From Deltaproteobacteria bacterium (GTDB lineage Bacteria; Myxococcota; Myxococcia; Myxococcales; 40CM-4-68-19): a DNA stretch of 15,967 nucleotides. Position 1 is the stretch's first letter, and every line of letters starts with the position of its first letter. Positions 8,109 to 13,581 of the stretch are shown here, in pieces. The DNA lies in assembly GCA_005879505.1 (NCBI GenBank), contig VBKQ01000357.1:1-15967 (forward strand), read 5' to 3'. The position numbers and the translations under genes were made by a program. The notes under the pieces were generated by a model. That model did not search any database. It was not told the DNA's origin and saw nothing but the letters and a program-made list of their open reading frames with translations.

Positions 8109-9364
8109 CGCGCGACCTCCCATTCCGGCAGGGTTTCGAGAGTCTCGTAGGGGCCGAGCCTCGGGTTCACGATTCTAGCGTCGACGACCGCGATGTGGTC
8201 GTGGGTGCAGACCAAGGCGGCAGGTGGATCGTCCCGAAGGGCTGCTTCCGCCGCAGCCCAGTCGCCATTCTCTAGCGCGCGGTCAACGGTCCGATTCGAG
8301 TACCCAAAAATGTTGTACGGACTACCGGTGCGCCACACCAAGGCCATCGAGCCGGGTGGCCATCGGAGCGGGCGGGCCGTCACCATGTCGAACGCGCCGC
8401 CAGCGATGAGCGACAGTGCCTGCTGTGGGGTCACGTGGCGAATCTCACCACCGCGCGCAGCGAGAATGCGCCGCGTCGCCAAGGCAAGCCGTTCGAAAGG
8501 TCCCCAGCTCAGAATGCGAAGGCCTCGACCGGTACCCAGGCTGACATCGCTCCTTGGCGTTGTCGCCTTTTCGGCACACTCCGTCGCTCCGTACGCGAGC
8601 TCTCGCAATTGCGTCGACGCGAGTGCCTCCGCGAGCTGGACCCGGTCCGGGCGAGCCAACGCGGGATTGAAGACGAGGGCGTCGGTGCTTCGTCCGGCTC
8701 CATGAATGATCTGCAACGAAGGCACGTCTCGAAAGAATTCCACCGAACGAGGCTCGACGTCGATGATCAGGTTTGCATCGCCCTTCAAGGTGTGCGCGAA
8801 TGCATCGCGAGGAGTCTTGTAAGCGGTGAGGCGTACCTCGTTGACCCGTCCAGGCCGCGGGATGCGCCGGTTCAGTCGGAGCTCGCTCGCGGACTGCGAT
8901 GCGACTGCGAAAGGTCCGCTTCCCACGACCCTGCCTTGCGATTCGCGGAAAACGTACGCCTGCAGCAGCAACGCGTCGATCGGCAACCCTGGTTGCCGCG
9001 ATTGAATCACGAGTGCGCCTGCGGCTGGCGCGACGCTGAGACCGTCAGATTCCAGCGACCGGACCACATCTGCGTCGGTCACCGGCGCTCCGTCGCTGAA
9101 CGTCGCGTCGGGACGCAGTTCGATGCGCACCTGCTGGTTCGAAACTCGTTCGAGACGCGAGGCGAGGATGGGCTTCAGCTCTCCGTTCGCGTCGACGGTG
9201 ACAAGCTTGTCATAGACCCACGGCTGGGCGATCGATGCAAGCGCGGGTTCGCTGCCTGTGGGGGCGAGTTCACCGAGCGGCCCCCACAGGGCGACCGTGA
9301 CAACGACGGGAGGTACCGGCGGCGCCGTGCATCCGATAAACGCGGTGAGCAGCAACGAACGCAC
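8105..9364 (-). CDS. Family-5 (Opp/Dpp-type) solute-binding lipoprotein without a transporter
   Basis: 419 residues, GTG start; an in-frame TAA eight codons upstream leaves no earlier start. The N-terminus is a short lipoprotein signal with lipobox FIGC (C12 lipidated). The region around residues 35-115 matches the oligopeptide-binding family SBP_bac_5: QPWVYDKLVTVDANGELKP, then LASRLE and IELRPDATFSDGAPVTDADV. Known members bind peptides or similar ligands in the periplasm and pass them to ABC permeases. This one is shorter than the usual 500 or more residues, and no permease or ATPase gene is nearby. Its stop overlaps the kinase start by four bases, so it is probably a ligand-binding partner of the kinase rather than a transport part. 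Ligand identity is unknown; the peptide encoded 52 bases upstream is a candidate. Confidence 0.85.
   Translation of the reverse strand: MRSLLLTAFIGCTAPPVPPVVVTVALWGPLGELAPTGSEPALASIAQPWVYDKLVTVDANGELKPILASRLERVSNQQVRIELRPDATFSDGAPVTDADVVRSLESDGLSVAPAAGALVIQSRQPGLPIDALLLQAYVFRESQGRVVGSGPFAVASQSASELRLNRRIPRPGRVNEVRLTAYKTPRDAFAHTLKGDANLIIDVEPRSVEFFRDVPSLQIIHGAGRSTDALVFNPALARPDRVQLAEALASTQLRELAYGATECAEKATTPRSDVSLGTGRGLRILSWGPFERLALATRRILAARGGEIRHVTPQQALSLIAGGAFDMVTARPLRWPPGSMALVWRTGSPYNIFGYSNRTVDRALENGDWAAAEAALRDDPPAALVCTHDHIAVVDARIVNPRLGPYETLETLPEWEVAR
8116..8120 (-). promoter_or_regulatory. Ribosome binding site deciding the kinase start
   Basis: GGAGG on the minus strand, seven bases before the GTG at 8108. 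It lies inside the last codons of the solute-binding protein gene, as expected for translational coupling. Confidence 0.7.
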
Positions 9365-9384
9365 CTGCTCTTCTTTGCCGCGTT

Positions 9385-9396
9385 ACTCCGCGGAGT
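9385..9396 (-). other. Perfect 12-bp palindrome between peptide and binding-protein genes
   Basis: ACTCCGCGGAGT. The stem can be extended by GTT/AAC across a one-base bulge. It lies 20 bases before the binding-protein GTG. It could be an mRNA hairpin setting the expression ratio, or a protein site. No T-run follows. Confidence 0.4.
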
Positions 9397-9403
9397 CAAC
9401 GAT

Positions 9404-9417
9404 GCGCCGCTCGGCGC
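9404..9417 (-). other. Hairpin at the end of the small peptide gene
   Basis: GCGCC-GAGC-GGCGC on the minus strand, starting at the last base of the peptide stop codon. A 5-bp stem with a 4-base loop, no T-run. It may protect or attenuate the transcript 3' of the peptide. Confidence 0.35.
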
Positions 9418-9500
9418 TACGCCACCGGCGGGCTGTGGACGATTGCTCCACACGCATTCGGAACGCGAACGGACTTCCTCTTCGAGCGATTGATCTTCAT
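9417..9500 (-). CDS. 27-residue peptide, candidate substrate of the radical SAM maturase
   Basis: ATG at 9500, stop TAG at 9417. It starts 18 bases after the maturase stop and has a well-placed GGAG six bases before the ATG, the best translation signal in this operon. The N-terminal half is strongly basic (MKINRSKRKS). The C-terminal half is neutral and more hydrophobic (NACGAIVHSPPVA), with one Cys (C17), one His and a Pro pair. This leader-plus-core layout, next to a SPASM radical SAM enzyme, is what is expected of a RiPP precursor. No known precursor family is recognised. Codons include several not GC at the third position (ATC AAT, GTT, AAT, TGT, GCA). It could also be a chance open frame, but the ribosome binding site and position argue against that. 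Confidence 0.62.
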   Translation of the reverse strand: MKINRSKRKSVRVPNACGAIVHSPPVA

Positions 9501-9506
9501 CGTCTT

Positions 9507-9510
9507 CTCC
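9507..9510 (-). promoter_or_regulatory. Ribosome binding site of the 27-residue peptide
   Basis: GGAG followed by AAGACG and ATG, a six-base spacer, wholly within the 18-base gap after the maturase stop. Confidence 0.65.
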
Positions 9511-9518
9511 AGTTTTGT

Positions 9519-10865
9519 TCAGGCTGCTTCTGTCCACTCCGGGTCCGGAAACTCCGCGAGGTAGCGGTGGACGACGCTCTCGTGGAAGCTTTTCTCGAAC
9601 ATGTCCTTCTTGCAGGCCACCTCGTCACGGCGGCCCGTCTTGAGGAACTTCCCGCCCAAGCAGCCGCCGACGCAGACCGGCAGGTACGGGCAGTCGCCGC
9701 ACTTCTCCCAGGGGCGCAGTTCCAGCAGCGGCGCAACCCTCTCGGGCATGGAAGAGGCCACCTGTGCAACCTCGAGGCCGGGCAGGCCGGCGACCGCGGG
9801 GCACTTGTAGATGCGGCCTTCGGGATCGATGGTGTAGTTGTTCTTCCAGTGCAGCTCGCAGGGGCCGAGCAGCCCTTCCAGCGTCGCCCCGTTCTCAGCA
9901 GCCGGTGCCATCTTCCGGCGCTCGATCGACTTGTTGAGCTGCACCAGCGTCTGGGTCTCCTGCTTCTCACTGCATCCAGTGCAGGTGCCGCTACTGCGCT
10001 GCTGCGTGTCGACCATCGGCCGGAACTGGATGCCGGCGAGAAGCGGCGCCACGCCGGTCTGCTGGAACCGATCGAGCAGCGCTTCGAACGACGCCGCCTG
10101 GTCCGGGAAGAAGTGCCCGCCGACGTACACCTTGCAGCCGGCGCGCGCCAGCGCGACCACGTTGTCGAAGATGACGTCGAAGGTGCCGCGGCCGTCGCGG
10201 TACACGCGCATCCGGTCATGCGTTTCCCTGTCGCCGTCGAGGGTGATCTTGAAGCTGCCGGGGGCGAACGACTCCATCTTCTGTGCGAACTCGATGTCGA
10301 GCTGGATTCCGTTGGTGGTCATGTGCCAGCGGAACTTGCCGCCGCGCGCTCTCATCGAGGCGGAAAGCACCTCCGCCGTCCGCAAGCAGTAATCCTTGCG
10401 CGTCGTCGGTTCGCCGCCGAAATAGTGGACGTAAAGCGTGGGCAGCCCGCGCTCGTCGACTTGCCGCAGCAGCCACTCCAGCGTTGCGTCCTCGGTGGGC
10501 GACGACATCTTGGTGAAAGAGGGATGCTCCTTCTGGAAGCAGTAGTTGCAGGCGAGGTTGCACTGCAGCGTCGGCATCAGCGTCACGTACATCGTGCCGG
10601 GGACGCCCTCCCTCGCCTTGTCCAGGTGCGCCGAAACGCGCGCGTCGTCTTCGCCGCGGCCCTCGACGAGAAACCGGTCTTCGACGAGCACGCCCTGGGT
10701 CTCGCGCTCCTCGGCGGTGGCCGGTGCTCCGCCGGCCGACCAGCGGTCGACGGCGCGAAGCGTCGCGTCGTCGATGCCGACGTACCGATCTTCGAGAACG
10801 CTGTAGAGGACGTGCTCTCCGGGCCGCACGTTCTCGTACGCGACGACGAATCGCGACAGTTGCAT
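9519..10865 (-). CDS. Radical SAM/SPASM peptide maturase
   Basis: 448 residues from the ATG at 10865. A longer frame from a GTG at 10916 exists, but the sigma-54 promoter lies inside it, so the shorter start is preferred. Residues 1-90 form an N-terminal domain typical of peptide-modifying enzymes (LSRFVVAYENVRPGEHVLYSVL). The radical SAM cluster motif is C102-x3-C106-x2-C109 (CNLACNYC), followed by GGEP (150-153) and TTNG (183-186). The SPASM domain is complete: C336-x13-G-x4-C355, then C389-x2-C392-x5-C398-x3-C402, and C418, which would hold two extra [4Fe-4S] clusters. Known enzymes of this build form thioether, C-C or similar crosslinks in ribosomal peptides. An extra CTGC pair (C295, C298) lies between the two domains. 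It is the first gene of the operon. The product and bond type are unknown. Confidence 0.92.
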   Translation of the reverse strand: MQLSRFVVAYENVRPGEHVLYSVLEDRYVGIDDATLRAVDRWSAGGAPATAEERETQGVLVEDRFLVEGRGEDDARVSAHLDKAREGVPGTMYVTLMPTLQCNLACNYCFQKEHPSFTKMSSPTEDATLEWLLRQVDERGLPTLYVHYFGGEPTTRKDYCLRTAEVLSASMRARGGKFRWHMTTNGIQLDIEFAQKMESFAPGSFKITLDGDRETHDRMRVYRDGRGTFDVIFDNVVALARAGCKVYVGGHFFPDQAASFEALLDRFQQTGVAPLLAGIQFRPMVDTQQRSSGTCTGCSEKQETQTLVQLNKSIERRKMAPAAENGATLEGLLGPCELHWKNNYTIDPEGRIYKCPAVAGLPGLEVAQVASSMPERVAPLLELRPWEKCGDCPYLPVCVGGCLGGKFLKTGRRDEVACKKDMFEKSFHESVVHRYLAEFPDPEWTEAA

Positions 10866-10881
10866 TTGTCGGGTTCGGCAC

Positions 10882-10896
10882 GCAACGGCGGTGCCA
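10882..10896 (-). promoter_or_regulatory. Sigma-54 (-24/-12) promoter of the maturase operon
   Basis: On the minus strand: TGGCAC-CGCCG-TTGC, preceded by C. This is a full match to the core consensus, with the obligatory GG-N10-GC spacing. The predicted transcript start is about 10869-10870, only 4-5 bases before the maturase ATG. The operon therefore probably answers to a bacterial enhancer-binding protein; the nearest one is encoded at 5179-6564. Confidence 0.8.
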
Positions 10897-10912
10897 GATC
10901 GATCACGCGCCT

Positions 10913-10925
10913 TCACTCAGAGTGA
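10913..10925 (-). promoter_or_regulatory. 13-bp palindrome upstream of the sigma-54 promoter
   Basis: TCACTC-A-GAGTGA, a perfect inverted repeat about 43-55 bases upstream of the predicted transcript start. It is a possible operator or auxiliary site; no binding protein is known. Confidence 0.4.
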
Positions 10926-10948
10926 GTGAGCCAGGGTTTCGGCCGAAG

Positions 10949-10966
10949 GCCAGATTTCAGGCTGGC
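10949..10966 (-). promoter_or_regulatory. Possible upstream activator site (GCCAG-N8-CTGGC)
   Basis: An interrupted dyad at about -79 to -96 relative to the predicted start, the usual distance range for an NtrC-type activator. The half-site recurs at 11074-11083 as GCTGGCCAGC. The palindrome TTCGGCCGAA (10938-10947) lies next to it. The half-site is GC-rich and may recur by chance. The rest of 10867-11150, about 280 bases, holds no convincing gene. Confidence 0.35.
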
Positions 10967-11150
10967 GATCGAGGCTCGGAACCGGGCCCCGATTGGTGCG
11001 GCGCCACCCGCGAGCGATCTCGACGCGGCGCTCCGACGCGTCTCGAACACCTTTATAGGGTCGCGCGCGTCGAGCTGGCCAGCGTGTTGGCCGATCCGGC
11101 CAGTTACCGGGCCACCGTGCTGGCGCGCTGCTTGCTCGGAGTCCGAAACC

Positions 11151-11510
11151 GTGACCAAGCAAAAGATCATCGCGGTACGCCACCTGCGCGCAGGAGGGCG
11201 CGTGATCCCGGTCCACTTCTCCCGCAACGCCGGAGGCTCGGTTGCGGGGCGGGCGGTGCTCGGCGCCCAGGACACCCCCATCCTCGATGGCCCCGATCCG
11301 GAGGCGGTGCTCGCGGTCCTACGCGACGTCATCGACGGGCTGTTGCTGGCGCGACGGCCCGCCTTGGCGAGCCGCGGGGAGAGCGCATCTCATAAACTGT
11401 ACAGCCTGAGAGCAGTAGTCGCTAAGCCGCCTCCGTTGGACGCGACTAGACCTTTCGCAGGCGGCGCGCCGCGAAGACTCCCAGAACGCCGGCGGCGCAG
11501 AGCGCGATGA
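11151..11510 (+). CDS. Possible small protein of unknown function
   Basis: 119 residues from a GTG at 11151, with GGAG nine bases before it. The first 75 or so codons look coding, with high GC at the third position and a sensible composition (RVIPVHFSRNAGGS; QDTPILDGPDPEAVLAVL; VIDGLLLARRP). From about 11390 the codon pattern weakens, the residues become Arg-rich, and the frame overlaps the convergent TVP38-type gene by 65 bases. The true end is therefore doubtful, and a sequence error or degraded 3' end is possible. It is divergent from the maturase operon. No family is recognised. Confidence 0.42.
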   Translation: MTKQKIIAVRHLRAGGRVIPVHFSRNAGGSVAGRAVLGAQDTPILDGPDPEAVLAVLRDVIDGLLLARRPALASRGESASHKLYSLRAVVAKPPPLDATRPFAGGAPRRLPERRRRRAR

Positions 11511-12117
11511 CGATGGGGAGCCAGACCAGCGATCCATGCAGCGTTTCGCCGCGCTCGATCGCCTCGACGCCGGGCAGCAGGGACCCTGCCCAGGAGTAGA
11601 GGAGCGTTCCCGGCGCCATTCCGATCGCCGTGCCGATGGCGAGATGGCGCAGCCGCATGGGCGTCAGTCCCAGCACGGCGTTGCTCGGCGTGTAAGGCAG
11701 GATCGGCGAGAGCCGTACCAGGACAACCGTCAGGATTCCCCCGTCGGCGGCGAGGTTCGCGAGCGCGCGCACCTTCCGACGTTCGAGCAGCGCTTGCGCG
11801 GCAGCCGCTCCACCCAGCGCGCGAGCGATGCTGAACGAGGTCGCCGCGCTTGCGACCACCGCGGCAAGCGAAATGATCGCCCCCCAAGGTCCGTACAGCC
11901 ACCCGCAAGCGACGATCAGCGGGATGACCGGGAAGAGCAAGAGGGTCAGGAGATAGATCGATGCGAAGGTGGCGAGAACGCCTGGCCATCCCAGCGCGTG
12001 AACGAGCTTCGCGCCGGCGACGATCCAGCGCTGCAGCGGCAGGCTCCGGGCGAGAGCATAGAGCGCGAAGAGGATCGCCAGCGCCGTGAGGACGCGCGCG
12101 GCCTTCCGCAGGGGCAT
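11446..12117 (-). CDS. TVP38/TMEM64-family (VTT domain) membrane protein
   Basis: 223 residues from the ATG at 12117, which shares one base with the upstream stop (TAATG). An earlier in-frame start at 12195 would lie inside the neighbouring gene and adds an unlikely Arg-rich tail. About five to six hydrophobic segments are seen (roughly 8-24, 45-72, 76-98, 124-140, 160-182, 198-216). The VTT-domain signature is present: GWLYGPWGAIISLAAVVAS, then RLSPILPYTPSNAVLGLTPMRL (two parts: RLSPILPYTP at 135-144, NAVLG at 146-150). Known relatives (DedA/VTT superfamily, E. coli YdjX/YdjZ) are linked to phospholipid movement and membrane homeostasis. The substrate is not known. It probably shares a transcript with the coiled-coil gene upstream. 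Confidence 0.87.
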   Translation of the reverse strand: MPLRKAARVLTALAILFALYALARSLPLQRWIVAGAKLVHALGWPGVLATFASIYLLTLLLFPVIPLIVACGWLYGPWGAIISLAAVVASAATSFSIARALGGAAAAQALLERRKVRALANLAADGGILTVVLVRLSPILPYTPSNAVLGLTPMRLRHLAIGTAIGMAPGTLLYSWAGSLLPGVEAIERGETLHGSLVWLPIVIALCAAGVLGVFAARRLRKV

Positions 12118-12557
12118 TACGGCTTCTTGAACAGCGGATCGTCGGCGAGTTGGGCATGCGTTTCGGCCCGCGCCTCGGCCTGGAGCGCCTCCCACTCGCG
12201 ACGCTCGGCCTCGTCCATCCGGTCGAGCGCGAAATCGAGCCGCGCGCGCGCCTTGACTGCCCGCACCTTCGCTTCGTCGGCCTCTGCCTTGCCCTGGACG
12301 AGCAGGTCGGCCGCTTCGAGCGGAGAGAGGCCGCCGCTGCGCGCTCGCTCCTGCTTCGCCTCGGCTGCCTTCAGCGCGGCTTCCGCCCCCGCGAGCTCCT
12401 GCCGCGATTCGTCGGCGAGGCGCCGTGCCGCCGTCCTCAGCCCCGCGACACCCGCCTGTTTCGTCCGCGCGTCCTGCTGAGCTCGCGCCTGCGCCTCGAG
12501 GTGCTGCATCTTCAGGATCAGCTCGTCGGCTTCGTCAGGCATGCACCGAGCATACAC
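12117..12557 (-). CDS. Small coiled-coil protein of unknown function
   Basis: 146 residues, almost wholly Ala/Glu/Arg/Lys/Gln helix with heptad-like spacing from about residue 10 to 135 (LILKMQHLEAQARAQQDAR; LAGAEAALKAAEAKQERA). There is no signal peptide and no Cys except C5. The tail is DDPLFKKP. The start is uncertain: the ATG at 12557 has AGGTG almost touching it, while an in-frame ATG at 12542 (MPDEADELI) gives a more natural N-terminus and a 12-base spacer to the same AGGTG. It overlaps the TVP38-type gene by one base. It is divergent from the amidohydrolase gene with a 46-base shared gap. No family is recognised. Confidence 0.65.
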   Translation of the reverse strand: MYARCMPDEADELILKMQHLEAQARAQQDARTKQAGVAGLRTAARRLADESRQELAGAEAALKAAEAKQERARSGGLSPLEAADLLVQGKAEADEAKVRAVKARARLDFALDRMDEAERREWEALQAEARAETHAQLADDPLFKKP

Positions 12558-12603
12558 CTGCCAGTCGAGGCCACCGTCATGAGATGTGGTCTAGACTCTG
12601 GGG

Positions 12604-13581
12604 ATGCTCTGGATCGCCGGCGGCCAGCTCGCGGACCCGACCCCGCGGCCAGGGGCGCTCTGCGTCGACGGCGAAACGATCGCCGCGAAGGCACAGGCGG
12701 CCCCGCCCGGCGCGAGCGCGATCGATGCGCGCGGGCTGATCCTCGTTCCGGCGCTGATCGACGCTCACGTGCACCTCTGCGTCGCAGGTGATCCCGCAAT
12801 CGTCTCGCGCGAGCAGGCGCGGCGCGGTCTCGCCGCGGTGCTCGATCTCGGCGCCCCGGAGCGGATGCTCCCGCTCCAGCATCCGCCGCTCTCGATCCGC
12901 TTCTCCGGACCGCTGCTCACCGCGCCCGGCGGATACCCGACGCGTTCCTGGGGCACCAACGGCGAAGGCCTGGAGCTGACGACGGCCGGGGAGGCGCGTG
13001 CGGCCGTGCGCAGGCTCGGCCAGAAGGGAGCCAGGGTCGTGAAGCTCGCGTTCGATCCGAGGTTTCCGCTGCTCGAGCCGCAGGTCGCGAGCGCCGCTGC
13101 GGACGAGGCCCATCGGCTTGGCCTGCTCGTCGCCGCGCACGCGCTCGACGCCGGATCCGTCCGCCAGGCGCTGGACGCGGGCGCCGATGTCCTGGCGCAC
13201 ACCCCCCGCGACCCGCTGCCCGCCGATCTCCTCGCGCGCATGAAGGGAAGATGGGTGATCTCGACCCTGCGAGCCTTCTCCGTTCCTGCAGAGCGGCTGC
13301 GCGATCTCCACGCCGCGGGAGCGCGGGTGGCGTACGGTACCGACCTCGGCAACGAGAACACTGCACCCGGCATCGATGCCGGAGAGCTGCGGGTGTTGGC
13401 ATCCGCCGGCGTGGACCCGCTCGCTGCCGCCACCTCGTCGGCGGCGGCACTGCTCGGATTGCCTCGGCTCGGACGCCTCGACGTGAGCGCATGCGCGAGC
13501 CTGCTCGCGGTGCGCTCGCTGGCGCCTGACGACCTGGCCGATCCCGAATGGGTGATGATCGACGGTAGGATGGCGGCATGA
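12604..13581 (+). CDS. Amidohydrolase-superfamily metal-dependent hydrolase
   Basis: 325 residues with the subtype layout of imidazolonepropionase-like amidohydrolases. The metal-binding set is complete: H55 and H57 in LIDAHVHL, K147 in VVKLAF as the likely carboxylated bridging lysine, H179 in VAAHALD, H199 in VLAHTPRD, and D247 in AYGTDLGN. The N- and C-terminal parts form the small beta domain (LWIAGGQL; EWVMIDGRMA). There is no signal peptide, so it is cytoplasmic. It should hydrolyse a C-N or C-O bond in a small ring, amide or ester substrate, which cannot be named from sequence. At 325 residues it is shorter than many members (about 400). The stop overlaps the next start as ATGA, so the two genes are co-translated. 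Confidence 0.88.
   Translation: MLWIAGGQLADPTPRPGALCVDGETIAAKAQAAPPGASAIDARGLILVPALIDAHVHLCVAGDPAIVSREQARRGLAAVLDLGAPERMLPLQHPPLSIRFSGPLLTAPGGYPTRSWGTNGEGLELTTAGEARAAVRRLGQKGARVVKLAFDPRFPLLEPQVASAAADEAHRLGLLVAAHALDAGSVRQALDAGADVLAHTPRDPLPADLLARMKGRWVISTLRAFSVPAERLRDLHAAGARVAYGTDLGNENTAPGIDAGELRVLASAGVDPLAAATSSAAALLGLPRLGRLDVSACASLLAVRSLAPDDLADPEWVMIDGRMAA

Noticed and set aside
9175..9537. A 120-codon minus-strand frame covering the gap after the maturase.
   Set aside because: It is in a different frame from the 27-codon peptide, runs into the binding-protein gene out of frame, and has no ribosome binding site; its sequence is Arg/Ser-rich.
8435..10925. Long plus-strand frames (8435-9493 and 9258-10925) opposite the binding protein and maturase.
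   Set aside because: Antisense to genes with complete family motifs; the residue composition is typical of shadow frames.
11051..11060. CTTTATAGGG, whose complement holds TATAAAG, as a possible -10 element for the maturase operon.
   Set aside because: No -35 partner at 16-18 bases, and it lies about 190 bases from the gene, while a full sigma-54 site is adjacent.
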